64,000 nucleotides of DNA from Flagellimonas onchidii (GTDB lineage Bacteria > Bacteroidota > Bacteroidia > Flavobacteriales > Flavobacteriaceae). Below the pieces are notes generated by a model. That model saw only the letters and a program-made list of their open reading frames with translations. It was not told the origin of the DNA and did not search any database. The stretch covers positions 186,001-250,000 of the forward strand of contig NZ_SRXX01000004.1 of NCBI RefSeq assembly GCF_004804315.1, in the 5' to 3' direction. Below, in pieces: positions 43,305-53,644 of this stretch (positions within the stretch are counted from its first letter, which is position 1; each line of letters begins with the position of its first letter). A program made the translations under genes and the position numbers.

Positions 43305-44933
43305 ATGAAAAGAGATCAAATTAACATTTATTTATTGACCCTATTATCGGTAATCGGGTTTTCTTCATGCACTAACTTGGAAATTGAAGAAACGGATTCC
43401 TTTATAGATGAGGGTTTTCAAGGGTTAGCCAATTCCTCTTCTGCAGTCACCCAAATGTATGGTGACGTAAGTGGACACTTGGGAGACCAAGCTAATATTT
43501 ATGCCTTAAGAGAGGTTACTACAGATGCACTTTTGATTCCTACCAGAGGTGCTGACTGGGGTGACAATGGACGATGGAGGAAATTACACCAACATGAATG
43601 GGGTCTTGAAGAGGTTGATATTATTACACCATTTGATAACTGGAACGCAAGACAACTCCAAGCCTCCCAAATTTTGGATTCAAGGAGTGGCCCTTCTGCA
43701 GCTGATGCAGCCGATGCCCATTTTATAAGAGCATATGCCATGTGGTCGATTTTAGATCTTTACGGGCAAGTACCTTTTAGAGATACACAATTACCATCTA
43801 TAGCAATACCAGAAGTGCTTACCGGTGCCGAGGCAGTAGATTTTATCTTGGCGGATTTGGATGCTGCGATTGCCGGATTACCTACTGAAACTGCCGGTAG
43901 TGGAGAATCTTTGAAAAGAGGAAGCAAAGCGGCAGCTAGATTTCTAAAAGCCAAAGTATTGCTTAATCGCCACATCTATGACAATCAATTAACTGGATCT
44001 AGTGGTTCACCAGATGCAGCAAACATGACTCAAGTAATTTCTTTGGTAGACGAAATTACAGCCGATGGCTTTGCCATAGAAAGTGGTTATTTCGATATCT
44101 TCAAAACTAGTCCTGATAACGAAACTATATGGTGGACAGAATCAGGCGTGGGCAACCGAATCTTTAATGGATTACACTATAACTCAACAAGCATCGGTGG
44201 AGGTGGTTGGAATGGGTTTAGCACCTTGGCAGAGTATTTCGATTTATTTGAAGGTGATTCGGACAACAACAGAGTAGAATTGGATTTAACTCCTTTGGAT
44301 AGCCAAGAAGAACGTAGAGGAGGTGTGCCCAATGAAGGTTTACCATTTACAGATAGGGATGGTACTACCGAAACTGATGGTGGATTTGAAGATGGATCCA
44401 ATGTAGGGTTTGGGTTCTTATTGGGTCAGCAGTATGATTTGGATGGAAGTCAATTGCAAGATCGTCAGGGCGCCCCACTAGTTTTTTCAAGAGATTTTGT
44501 TGATGGAGAAGGAGCTGCCAGCCTTATCAACAATGACGAAAAGACCGGTATACGTGTAATGAAGTACAATCCGCGTTTTGGAGGTTTTACCAATCATAGT
44601 GTTCAGTTTAGATATGCTGATGCCCACCTAATGAAGGCAGAGGCCATATTAAGAACCGGTGGAGATCCCACTTCCATGGTAAACGACTTAAGAACGCTTC
44701 GCGGAGCTAGTCCACTAGGGTCTGTAGGCGAAAGTGAATTGTTAGAAGAAAGAGCTAGAGAATTATTTGTAGAAGGATGGAGACGAAACGATATGATCCG
44801 CTTTGGGCAATACCTAAGAGATTGGGAGTTCAAAGGTTCTTCTGAAATTAACAATGATACCAGATTATTGTTCCCCATACCTTTACCTCAACTTTTGGCC
44901 AACCCAAATTTGGTTCAAAATCCAGGATACTAA
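43305..44933 (+). CDS. SusD/RagB-type surface glycan-binding lipoprotein
   Basis: A 542-residue lipoprotein (signal ending LLSVIGFSSC, lipobox Cys near residue 22). It has the SusD TPR-like scaffold: AADAHFIRAYAMWSILDLYG (about residues 135-155), then AARFLKAKVLLNRHIYDN, and the C-terminal RYADAHLMKAEAILRTGG and ARELFVEGWRRNDMIRFG motifs, ending LLANPNLVQNPGY. It caps the SusC barrel at the cell surface. No SusE or SusF or extracellular amylase gene follows; instead the transcript ends in a strong terminator 33 bp downstream. Confidence 0.95.
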   Translation: MKRDQINIYLLTLLSVIGFSSCTNLEIEETDSFIDEGFQGLANSSSAVTQMYGDVSGHLGDQANIYALREVTTDALLIPTRGADWGDNGRWRKLHQHEWGLEEVDIITPFDNWNARQLQASQILDSRSGPSAADAADAHFIRAYAMWSILDLYGQVPFRDTQLPSIAIPEVLTGAEAVDFILADLDAAIAGLPTETAGSGESLKRGSKAAARFLKAKVLLNRHIYDNQLTGSSGSPDAANMTQVISLVDEITADGFAIESGYFDIFKTSPDNETIWWTESGVGNRIFNGLHYNSTSIGGGGWNGFSTLAEYFDLFEGDSDNNRVELDLTPLDSQEERRGGVPNEGLPFTDRDGTTETDGGFEDGSNVGFGFLLGQQYDLDGSQLQDRQGAPLVFSRDFVDGEGAASLINNDEKTGIRVMKYNPRFGGFTNHSVQFRYADAHLMKAEAILRTGGDPTSMVNDLRTLRGASPLGSVGESELLEERARELFVEGWRRNDMIRFGQYLRDWEFKGSSEINNDTRLLFPIPLPQLLANPNLVQNPGY

Positions 44934-44965
44934 CTCAAAATATAACCTAAGGTTTAAGGTTATTA

Positions 44966-45000
44966 AAAGAAGGCTGCCAAATGGCAGCCTTCTTTTATTT
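44966..45000 (+). terminator. Rho-independent terminator after susD
   Basis: A 10-bp perfect stem GAAGGCTGCC / GGCAGCCTTC with an AAAT loop is followed by TTTTATTT, with extra A/T pairs at the base. It ends the SusC/D transcript and separates it from the FG-GAP operon. The following 200 bp hold nothing recognisable apart from the minus-strand terminator. Confidence 0.92.
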
Positions 45001-45200
45001 GTATCAGTTGTAAATCGAAGTCACGGTTCAGAAAATGATAGCGCATTACATCTCACAAGATTAAAATCAATGGGTTCCAAAACTTAACCTCTTTACTATT
45101 CCGCCCAACTCTTAATCAAAAAGCAAAAGTCATTTTCCATAGAGTCAATACGTACTCAAAATGTCAACAGTGCGTTTCACAACAAGTAAGCTTGTTGCTC

Positions 45201-45223
45201 AAAAACCCTTAAAGCAAAAAGGG
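45201..45223 (-). terminator. Candidate terminator of the SSS symporter gene
   Basis: On the minus strand, CCCTT..AAGGG (5-bp stem) is followed by TTTTTG, six bases after the gene's stop codon. It is weaker than the two plus-strand terminators, but its position is right. A further hairpin CAACAAG-TAAG-CTTGTTG lies at 45180-45197. Confidence 0.42.
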
Positions 45224-45228
45224 GTCAA

Positions 45229-46818
45229 TTATTTTGCAAAATAGATGTAGATTCCAATAACTATCAAACAGATAATCGCTCCAGCCTGTTTCACATATTT
45301 ATACGGTGTAATCTCCACTTGTTTGGTATATTCTTGTACGTAAGCTTCTTTTCTAGGGTAAAGTTTCCCGATCAATAGCATGATTCCTGCATTCAATAAA
45401 AATAATATTGCCATCACATGTAAGTAATGAGGGTAGTTATCATCCCCAAAAACAAATGGCTTTAATATGAATTGACTAATAATATATAATCCGGACCCCA
45501 AAAAAATAGCAATCTTCGCAGCAATTGCAGGTACCTGCTTGGTCAAATACCCCACTACAATTATGGTGAGAATAGGAATATTATAAATTCCATTAATCTC
45601 TTGAAGATAATTAAACAAGCTACCCGCATTAGCAATTAACGGGGCAATAAACATCGCCGCCAAAGCCAAACAAACACCAAATATTTTACCATTTTTTACA
45701 ACAGCTCCCTCAGAGGCTTCCTTATTGATGTGCTGTTTGTAAATATCTATTCCAAAAAGGGTCACGGAACTATTCAAAACACTATTGAAAGAACTTAGTA
45801 TAGCCCCAAACAAAACTGCCGCAAAAAAGCCAACCAAATATTTAGGGAGCACAGCGCCGACCAACGCCGGATAAGCAATATCACTTGACTCCAAATTTCC
45901 ATCAAAATAATGATAAGCAATCATTCCTGGCAGTACCAAGATAATAGGCCCGAGTATTTTCAAAAATGAGGCCAGCAATAACCCCTTTTGACCTTCTGCC
46001 AAGTTTTTAGCTCCCAAGGCCCTTTGTATAATTTGCTGGTTAGTGCCCCAATAAAACAACTGCACCAACATCATGCCTGTAAAAATAGTAGAAAAAGGAA
46101 CCTCCTGTCCCGGGTTACCTGTGGAATCGAATCGCTCTGGATTTGCTGTCATTAAGGTATCCAATCCTGAGAACACACTTCCATCGCCTATCGCCATCAA
46201 ACCAAAAACAGGAATCATTACTCCTCCAATAATCAATCCTATAGCATTGATACTATCAGAAACAGCGACCGCCTTTAACCCTCCAAAAACCGCGTAAATA
46301 GACCCTATAATTCCGATACCCCATATACAGATTACAAGAGCCGTTGAATCCGAAACATTGAGCATTTCGGGCACATTGAACATACCACTTATAGCCACAG
46401 AACCAGAGTAAAGAATTACTGGAAGCAACACAACAACGTAGCCTGTCAAAAATAATCCCGAAGTAATTGTTTTAGTGGTTACATCAAACCGGCTTGCTAA
46501 AAACTGAGGCACAGTGGTAAGTCCTCCTTTTAAGTATCTTGGCAATAAAAAAACTGCAGCTATAATCATGGCGATAGCCGCCAAAGTTTCCCATGCCATT
46601 ACCGAAAGTCCATCTTTATAAGCGCTTCCATTCAATCCAACAATTTGTTCGGTTGAAAGGTTCGTTAACAACAATGATCCAGCGATAACACCAGCGGTCA
46701 AACTTCGTCCGCCTAAGAAATAACCGTCCGATGATTTTTCATTTGTGCTCCTTGTAGCCAAATAAGAAATCACCCCGACCAATGCCGTAAAGCCCAAAAA
46801 AGAAAGTACTCCAATCAT
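45229..46818 (-). CDS. SSS-family sodium:solute symporter
   Basis: A 529-residue protein with about 14 membrane segments. Residues 31-75 (DGYFLGGRSLTAGVIAGSLL, LTNLSTEQIVGLNGSAYKDG) and later GVISYLATRSTNEKSSDGYF fit sodium/glucose-type (SLC5-like) symporters; the LTNLSTEQIVG stretch resembles SglT-type sugar carriers. It would import a sugar or related solute across the inner membrane with sodium. It is divergent from the FG-GAP operon (187 bp between starts), suggesting shared control. Substrate unknown. Confidence 0.9.
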   Translation of the reverse strand: MIGVLSFLGFTALVGVISYLATRSTNEKSSDGYFLGGRSLTAGVIAGSLLLTNLSTEQIVGLNGSAYKDGLSVMAWETLAAIAMIIAAVFLLPRYLKGGLTTVPQFLASRFDVTTKTITSGLFLTGYVVVLLPVILYSGSVAISGMFNVPEMLNVSDSTALVICIWGIGIIGSIYAVFGGLKAVAVSDSINAIGLIIGGVMIPVFGLMAIGDGSVFSGLDTLMTANPERFDSTGNPGQEVPFSTIFTGMMLVQLFYWGTNQQIIQRALGAKNLAEGQKGLLLASFLKILGPIILVLPGMIAYHYFDGNLESSDIAYPALVGAVLPKYLVGFFAAVLFGAILSSFNSVLNSSVTLFGIDIYKQHINKEASEGAVVKNGKIFGVCLALAAMFIAPLIANAGSLFNYLQEINGIYNIPILTIIVVGYLTKQVPAIAAKIAIFLGSGLYIISQFILKPFVFGDDNYPHYLHVMAILFLLNAGIMLLIGKLYPRKEAYVQEYTKQVEITPYKYVKQAGAIICLIVIGIYIYFAK

Positions 46819-47005
46819 AATTAATTTGTGTTAGGTTGCAACTTCTAAATATAGCTCGATTTTTTCGTAAAACTCGTAGAATCCCATAAAAATCAATAAC
46901 TGTTAAAATTTATCACAATCCCCCATTTTTATTGGACAAACATCACATTTAGCCTTTATTCTTCCCTCAAGTTTACTTATATTGTACAACTATTTCGAAA
47001 GATGT

Positions 47006-50000
47006 ATGAAAAGGAAGATGATTGTGGTTTTTGTACTCTTTTTTTGCGCAATCTCATGCCAAAAAAAATCAGAAAAACAGTTCAAAAAATTATCATCCAA
47101 AGACACCGAAATCGATTTCGTCAACCTTCTTTCCGAAACCCCTGATTTAAACATTTTAAACTATCTGTATTATTATAATGGAGCTGGAGTAGTTGCAGCA
47201 GACTTCAACAATGACTCACTAATTGATCTTTACTTTATTGGAAATCAAGTTGCCGACGAATTATTCTTAAATAAAGGAGGACTAACCTTTAAAAAGGTGA
47301 CTCTGCAAGCGCAAATAGAAAACATAAATGGTTGGACCACAGGTGCTACCCATGTGGACATCAATCATGACGGGCTTCTTGATATTTATGTCTGCAAAGT
47401 AGGGAATTACAAACATTTAGATGATGCGAATTTATTATATATCAACCAAGGAGTTGATAAAAACGGGGTTCCCATTTTCAAAGAAGATGCTGCGTCGTAC
47501 GGACTCGATTTTTCAGGATTTTCAACCCAAGCAGCCTTTTTTGATTATGACCTGGATGGGGATTTAGACTTGTATCTCATGAATCATTCTGTATATCCTA
47601 ACAGAACATATGGCAAAGGAAAACAACGAGAAAAAGTCGACAAACTGTCAGGGGACGTACTATTCGAAAATCAAAACGGAAAATTTGTTGATATAAGTTC
47701 CCAAGCGGGTATTTTTCAAGGCAAAAGCGGGTATGGCTTAGGGCTATCCGTGAGCGACATCAATAACGATGGTTTTCCAGATATTTATGTAGGAAATGAC
47801 TTTTTTGAGAATGATTACCTCTATATAAATCAAAAAGACGGCACTTTTAAAGAAGTTATTTCATTGGATAACAACAAATTGGGACATACCACGCATTTTT
47901 CTATGGGCAATGATATCGCTGACATCAATAATGATGGCCTCATGGATATCATTTCGCTTGACATGCTTCCTGAAGACCTGGAAACTTACAAAACTTCAGG
48001 GTTAGAATATGGATTCCCTATCTACCAACAATACCTGAGAAATGGGTATTCTCCACAGTATATGCAAAATACCCTTCATGTAAATCTCGGAAATGAACGA
48101 TTTGCTGAAATTGCGCATCTAAGTGGCGTGGCAGCGACCGAATGGTCATGGGGGGCTCTTTTGGCAGATTTCGATAATGATGGCAAAAAAGATGTTTTTG
48201 TGTCAAATGGAATTAAAGGAGCAACAAACGACATGGATTTTATCAACTTCATTTCCAACGACAACCTTCAAAGGCGAATTGAACAGGGAATGTCTCATGC
48301 TGATATGCCCCTTATTGAAGAAATCCCTAAAAAAAAGATTCACAACTATTTCTTCAAAAACAATGGACAACTCACTTTCTCTGATGTTACCGAACTATGG
48401 GCAGATAAGGAAACCTCGTTCAGTAATGGCTGTGTTTATGCTGATCTGGACAATGATGGAGATTTAGATTTAGTGGTCAATAACGTTGACCATGAGGCTT
48501 TTGTCATGGAAAACATGGGCAATAGCAACAACTCTATTTCCGTAAAATTCAAAGGAGCCCAAAATAATACATTTGGCATAGGGGCGAAGATTGTCGCTTA
48601 TACCGATTCACTTAAAATCTCCCAAGAAAACTTTGTTACCAAAGGGTATCTGTCAGCCGTGCCGCCCATAATGCATTTAGGTTTGGGAAAAGATTCAATC
48701 ATAGATTCTTTAAAAGTCATTTGGCCCAGTGGCAAAATCCAGACTCAATACAATTTACCCGCTGGAAAAAGGATCGTATTTGATGAAAGTACTGCCTCAA
48801 TCCATCAACAACCTGAACATTTGTCCATAAATCCACATTTTAAAATCTTGGATTCTCTTGTGGATTTTGTGCACTCCGAAAAGCCAACACTTGATTTTGA
48901 CCGTGAACCCTTGGTTCCCTTTGCAAACTCAAATGAAGGTCCCGATATTTCTGTTGCCGACATCAATAATGATGGGTTAGATGATTTCTTCATTAGTGGC
49001 GCCAAGGCCCAAAATTCTGCGCTTTATATCCAACAAGAGGATGGTAGTTTCATATCACACCAAACCGGTCTTTTTGATAAACATGCCACCAATGAAGACA
49101 CCTCCCATGTTTTTTTTGATGCCAACGGAGATGAATATATTGATCTTTTGGTGGTAAGTGGCGGCAATGAGTTTAAAGGAGGTAATCCATTACAGCCAAG
49201 GCTTTATCTGAACAAGAAAGGAATTTTACACCCTGATTCCCAGCAATTTAAAAATATTGAAGTCAATGCATCCAAGGTTTTGGCGACCGATTTTGACAAT
49301 GACGGAGATCAAGATATTCTTATTGCTTCGGATCAGGAGCCCGGGCAATACGGAAAAACATCAAGACAGTATTTTTTGGAAAATGATGGTTCTGGAAATT
49401 TCATGGACAACACGCAAAGCGTTATCCCAGAAATTGAATTCATCGGTAATGTAAAAGATGTCATTTCCACCGACCTGGATTCAAATGGGTACATGGACTT
49501 GGTGGTTGTAGGACATTGGATGTCAGTCTCCATTTTTCTAAATGATGGAGGCCAACTGAAATTACAAAAGAACAATGGCTTGAAAGATACGCAGGGCTGG
49601 TGGAATACAGTTGTAGCTTGTGATATAGATGACGATGGTGATCTAGACCTTATCTGTGGCAATTGGGGTCAAAACACAAAATTCAAAGCTTCCAAAGAAA
49701 AACCCATCACACTCTATTCCGCTGATTTTGATGACAATGGCTCAAAAGAACCCTTGATTACATATTACCATAAAAATTCCGAGACCCCTTTTGCTTCAAA
49801 GGATGAGCTGGTCAAACAAATGCCCTATCTAAATAAAACTCATCTGTCATACAAAGATTTTGCAAAGGCTTCACTACAAGAATTATTTGGTCAAAAACAA
49901 CTGGAGCAATCAGAAAAAAAATCCATTGTAGAGCTGGCAAGTGTTTATTTTAAGAACGATGGTAAGGGAAATTTTACTAAACATGAACTTCCAAAAATGG

Positions 50001-50296
50001 CACAAGCATCACCAATATATGACATTGCAGCAGAAGACCTAAACAATGATGGTTATCCTGACTTGTTGATTGTGGGCAATAACTATGAAATAAGCACTCA
50101 ATTAGGCAGATTGGATGCTTTTCACGGATTAACTTTAGATAACAATACACATGGAGGGTTCAATGTTGCAAAAGCTAGTGGATTCGAGATTTCTGGAGCC
50201 ATAAGAACATTGAAGAAAATTATGATTGCCGGCAAGCCTGCCTACATTGTCGGTCGCAATAACGATTCACCTATTTTTTTGATTAAAAATCAATAG
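47006..50296 (+). CDS. FG-GAP/VCBS + ASPIC/UnbV lipoprotein, paralogue 1
   Basis: A 1096-residue lipoprotein from the ATG at 47006 (MKRKMIVVFVLFFCAISC; an upstream TTG at 46982 adds eight residues). It has two runs of calcium-type repeats D-x-N/D-x-D-G-x-x-D (DFNNDSLIDLYF, DINHDGLLDIYV, DYDLDGDLDLYL, DINNDGFPDIYV and more), each forming a beta-propeller. An ASPIC/UnbV segment lies between them at about residues 510-600 (KFKGAQNNTFGIGAKIVAY). The second half has GWWNTVVACDIDDDGDLDLI and GNWGQNTKFKAS, shared with the other two paralogues. Probably a large surface-exposed binding protein. Ligand unknown. Confidence 0.9.
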   Translation: MKRKMIVVFVLFFCAISCQKKSEKQFKKLSSKDTEIDFVNLLSETPDLNILNYLYYYNGAGVVAADFNNDSLIDLYFIGNQVADELFLNKGGLTFKKVTLQAQIENINGWTTGATHVDINHDGLLDIYVCKVGNYKHLDDANLLYINQGVDKNGVPIFKEDAASYGLDFSGFSTQAAFFDYDLDGDLDLYLMNHSVYPNRTYGKGKQREKVDKLSGDVLFENQNGKFVDISSQAGIFQGKSGYGLGLSVSDINNDGFPDIYVGNDFFENDYLYINQKDGTFKEVISLDNNKLGHTTHFSMGNDIADINNDGLMDIISLDMLPEDLETYKTSGLEYGFPIYQQYLRNGYSPQYMQNTLHVNLGNERFAEIAHLSGVAATEWSWGALLADFDNDGKKDVFVSNGIKGATNDMDFINFISNDNLQRRIEQGMSHADMPLIEEIPKKKIHNYFFKNNGQLTFSDVTELWADKETSFSNGCVYADLDNDGDLDLVVNNVDHEAFVMENMGNSNNSISVKFKGAQNNTFGIGAKIVAYTDSLKISQENFVTKGYLSAVPPIMHLGLGKDSIIDSLKVIWPSGKIQTQYNLPAGKRIVFDESTASIHQQPEHLSINPHFKILDSLVDFVHSEKPTLDFDREPLVPFANSNEGPDISVADINNDGLDDFFISGAKAQNSALYIQQEDGSFISHQTGLFDKHATNEDTSHVFFDANGDEYIDLLVVSGGNEFKGGNPLQPRLYLNKKGILHPDSQQFKNIEVNASKVLATDFDNDGDQDILIASDQEPGQYGKTSRQYFLENDGSGNFMDNTQSVIPEIEFIGNVKDVISTDLDSNGYMDLVVVGHWMSVSIFLNDGGQLKLQKNNGLKDTQGWWNTVVACDIDDDGDLDLICGNWGQNTKFKASKEKPITLYSADFDDNGSKEPLITYYHKNSETPFASKDELVKQMPYLNKTHLSYKDFAKASLQELFGQKQLEQSEKKSIVELASVYFKNDGKGNFTKHELPKMAQASPIYDIAAEDLNNDGYPDLLIVGNNYEISTQLGRLDAFHGLTLDNNTHGGFNVAKASGFEISGAIRTLKKIMIAGKPAYIVGRNNDSPIFLIKNQ

Positions 50297-50299
50297 AAA

Positions 50300-53200
50300 A
50301 TGAGAACACCTATTTTGAAGCTATTTTGTTTGTCCATTCTTTTGGTATCGTGCGGTACAAAGGAAGAAGAGGCTACTTCAAAGAAAAATTCCGAGACACT
50401 TTTCACCTTGCTACCTTCGGAGCAGACTGGTGTCGACTTTATAAACAAAGTTGAAAACCAAAAGAACTTCAATATTTTCAAATACCGGAATTTTTATAAC
50501 GGAGGGGGCGTAGCCATCGGTGACATCAACAATGATGGTTTACCGGATATCTATTTGACCGGTAACATGGAACCCAACAAATTGTATTTGAACAAAGGGA
50601 ATCTTGAGTTTGAAGATATTTCTGAAAAAGCGGGAGTGACCGGAAACAAACCGTGGTCAACAGGGGTGGTCATGGTAGACATCAATGCAGATGGCTTACT
50701 GGATATCTATGTAAGCAATGCAGGAAATTTGGAGGGCAACAATCATGACAACGACCTATACATCAATAACGGGGATTTGACCTTCACCGAAAAAGCCCAT
50801 GAGTATAACTTAGCCGAAACAGGATTCTCTACCCATGCTTCTTTTTTCGATTATGATAAAGATGGGGATTTAGATGCCTATATTTTGAACAATAGCAATA
50901 TCCCTGTTAGCAGTTTGGGCTACGCTGAACAAAGAGAAGTAAGAGCTCAAGACTGGGAAGGCGTACCACACATTTTTAGAGGTGTTGGAGACATGCTTTT
51001 ACGAAATGATGACGGAAAATTTGTCGATGTCAGTGAAGATGCCGGTATTTATGGCAGTCTTATCGGGTTCGGTTTGGGTGTTTTGGTAACGGACATTAAT
51101 AAGGATTTGTATCCTGATATTTATGTTTCCAATGATTTTTATGAAAGAGACTACCTATATATTAACAATCAAGATGGTACGTTTCGAGAAGAAATCAAGG
51201 ATTGGACTCAGCATTTAAGCCTTTCCGCCATGGGTATAGATATTGCCGACATCAATAACGATGGCCATAATGACATTTTTATCACGGATATGCTTCCCGA
51301 GCCAGACCAAAGAGTAAAATCAGTTATGGAGTTTGAAGGTTATAATATTTTTGACCTCAAACGAAGTAAAGACTTTTATCAGCAGTACATCCAGAACACT
51401 TTGCAATTGAACAATGGAAACGGCACCTTCTCGGAAGTGGCATACTTTAGTGGTGTAGATGCTACCGACTGGAGCTGGGCTGGACTTCTTTTTGATATGG
51501 ATAATGATGGGCTTCGAGATATTTTTATCACCAACGGAATCAACCATGATCTGACAGACCTTGATTTTGTGGATTTCTTTGCCAACGAAATCATTCAAAA
51601 AATGGCACTGACGGGAAAAAAGGAATCCATCGATTCCATCATTGTTAAAATGCCCATAAAACCACAACCGAATTATGCTTACAGGAACAAGGGAGATATC
51701 ACATTTGATAATGCCAACAAAGACTGGGGGTTTGAGTTGCCATCAAGGTCAAATGGCGCTGCTTACGGGGACTTGGACAATGACGGAGACCTGGATTTAG
51801 TCATCAATAATGTAAACACACAAACCTTTATTTACCGCAACAATACCAACTCACAAAAACAACACAATTACATCCAATTAAAGTTCGAGGGGCAAGGGGC
51901 CAACCCCTTTGCGGTAGGCACTACAGCGTTTTTGTATTATGATGGCAATATCATAAACCAAGAGTTGGTACCGTCCAGAGGGTTTCAATCTTCTATGGAT
52001 TACACCATGACCATTGGTTTGGGTGACACAAAAAAAATTGATTCTATCAGGATTCTTTGGCCTAATGACAAGACTCAAAAACTTTCGAATGTTGAAGCCA
52101 ACCGGGTTTTAACCTTTAAGCAAGTAGATGCCATCGAAGATTACATTGCTCCAAATCCTCAATTGAAAGAACCGTTGATGCGGGAATTGAAAAATACAGG
52201 ATTGGTATCTCATCAAGAAAACACCTATAATGATTTTGACTATGAAGGGCTTATCTACAAAAAAACTTCGCAGGAAGGACCTTCTTTGGCCATCGGCGAT
52301 GTGAACGGAGATGGTAATGAAGATGTTTTTGTAGGCGGTGCTAAAGGCCAAGCTGGGGTTATTTACCTTCATAAAAATCAAGGTCTATTGTCTCCAAAAA
52401 ACCAAAGCGACCTTGAAAAAGATAGAGCTTATGAAGATACCGCCGCGGCATTCTTTGATGCAGATGGCGACGGTGACTTAGATCTTATGGTCGGCTCTGG
52501 CGGCAACGAAGTGGGCAAAGAACAATCCTATAGACCTAGATTATATTTGAACGATGGCTCGGGTAATTTCCAAAAATCCGAACAATCCATTCCATCATCT
52601 TTTAAAAATGTTTCCACAATCTCTCCTTCTGATTTTGATGGAGACGGGGATATTGATGTGTTTATCGGTTCAAGAAGTATCGTTGGGGTGTATGGGTTAA
52701 ATCCAGACCATTTATTCTTGGAAAATCAAGGCAACGGAGAATTTACTGATGCCACAGAAAGGTTGGGTTACAACCTTAAAAGTGCTGGCATGGTCACTGC
52801 TTCCGTTTGGGTTGACATAGATGGCGACGAAAAAGATGATTTGATAACTGTTTCGGAGTGGGACACCCCAAAAATATATAGGAACTCTGGCCGAAGAATT
52901 TCCAAATTGGATTCATCACTGGACAGTTTGACCGGCTGGTGGAACACTATTGAAGCGGCGGATTTGGACAACGATGGCGACATGGACCTTATATTGGGCA
53001 ACCAAGGTGGAAACCTTCATTATTCACCCAAAAAAGGACAACCTATGAAAATGTGGATCAATGACTTTGATGACAACGGTACCATCGAGCAAATAGTTAC
53101 CCAAAATTATGATGGAGGCGATTATCCCCTGCACCAAAAAAAGGAATTGACTGCGCAATTGGTATCTCTCAAAAAACAAAACCTTAAAGCTTCAGATTAT

Positions 53201-53644
53201 GCCAAAAGAACCATAAACGAACTTTTTCCAAAGGAAGTAATAGACCGTTCTATTGTCAAAGAAGTAAATTATTCAGAATCAGTCATTGCCATTAATGAAG
53301 GTAACGGCAAATTCACCATCAAAACACTTCCAAGTCGCGTACAACTATCCTGCATTTGCGGAATTACCTGCACGGACATTGATAAAGATGGAAATTTGGA
53401 CTTGATCATGGCGGGCAACAATTTTGAGTTCAAGCCCCAATTCTCTCGTTTGGATGCAGGTTATGGAAATGTGCTGTTAGGAGATGGTAAAATGAACTTT
53501 GACTGGCAAAATTATGATGATAGTGGTTTCTTCATACGGGATGAAGTGAAGCATCTTGGATTATTCAAGGACAAAACGGGCAAAAGATATGTGTTGGCTG
53601 CCATCAATGACAAAAAACCAAAGATTTTCGCACTCGATGAATAA
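50300..53644 (+). CDS. FG-GAP/VCBS + ASPIC/UnbV lipoprotein, paralogue 2
   Basis: A 1114-residue lipoprotein (MRTPILKLFCLSILLVSC). The lipobox Cys is followed by GTKEEEATS, a good match to the Bacteroidota surface-export signal (K plus acidic residues), so it is probably displayed outside the cell. It has the same order as paralogue 1: propeller repeats (DINNDGLPDIYL, DINADGLLDIYV, DYDKDGDLDAYI), an ASPIC/UnbV middle (FEGQGANPFAVGTTAFLYY), a second repeat run (DVNGDGNEDVFV, DADGDGDLDLMV), and the LTGWWNTIEAADLDNDGDMD motif. It starts 3 bp after paralogue 1, in the same operon. Ligand unknown. Confidence 0.9.
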   Translation: MRTPILKLFCLSILLVSCGTKEEEATSKKNSETLFTLLPSEQTGVDFINKVENQKNFNIFKYRNFYNGGGVAIGDINNDGLPDIYLTGNMEPNKLYLNKGNLEFEDISEKAGVTGNKPWSTGVVMVDINADGLLDIYVSNAGNLEGNNHDNDLYINNGDLTFTEKAHEYNLAETGFSTHASFFDYDKDGDLDAYILNNSNIPVSSLGYAEQREVRAQDWEGVPHIFRGVGDMLLRNDDGKFVDVSEDAGIYGSLIGFGLGVLVTDINKDLYPDIYVSNDFYERDYLYINNQDGTFREEIKDWTQHLSLSAMGIDIADINNDGHNDIFITDMLPEPDQRVKSVMEFEGYNIFDLKRSKDFYQQYIQNTLQLNNGNGTFSEVAYFSGVDATDWSWAGLLFDMDNDGLRDIFITNGINHDLTDLDFVDFFANEIIQKMALTGKKESIDSIIVKMPIKPQPNYAYRNKGDITFDNANKDWGFELPSRSNGAAYGDLDNDGDLDLVINNVNTQTFIYRNNTNSQKQHNYIQLKFEGQGANPFAVGTTAFLYYDGNIINQELVPSRGFQSSMDYTMTIGLGDTKKIDSIRILWPNDKTQKLSNVEANRVLTFKQVDAIEDYIAPNPQLKEPLMRELKNTGLVSHQENTYNDFDYEGLIYKKTSQEGPSLAIGDVNGDGNEDVFVGGAKGQAGVIYLHKNQGLLSPKNQSDLEKDRAYEDTAAAFFDADGDGDLDLMVGSGGNEVGKEQSYRPRLYLNDGSGNFQKSEQSIPSSFKNVSTISPSDFDGDGDIDVFIGSRSIVGVYGLNPDHLFLENQGNGEFTDATERLGYNLKSAGMVTASVWVDIDGDEKDDLITVSEWDTPKIYRNSGRRISKLDSSLDSLTGWWNTIEAADLDNDGDMDLILGNQGGNLHYSPKKGQPMKMWINDFDDNGTIEQIVTQNYDGGDYPLHQKKELTAQLVSLKKQNLKASDYAKRTINELFPKEVIDRSIVKEVNYSESVIAINEGNGKFTIKTLPSRVQLSCICGITCTDIDKDGNLDLIMAGNNFEFKPQFSRLDAGYGNVLLGDGKMNFDWQNYDDSGFFIRDEVKHLGLFKDKTGKRYVLAAINDKKPKIFALDE

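Noticed and set aside
53556..53636. A 27-residue extension of FG-GAP paralogue 3
   Set aside because: It is inside the end of paralogue 2 in another frame; the signal peptide starts at 53637.
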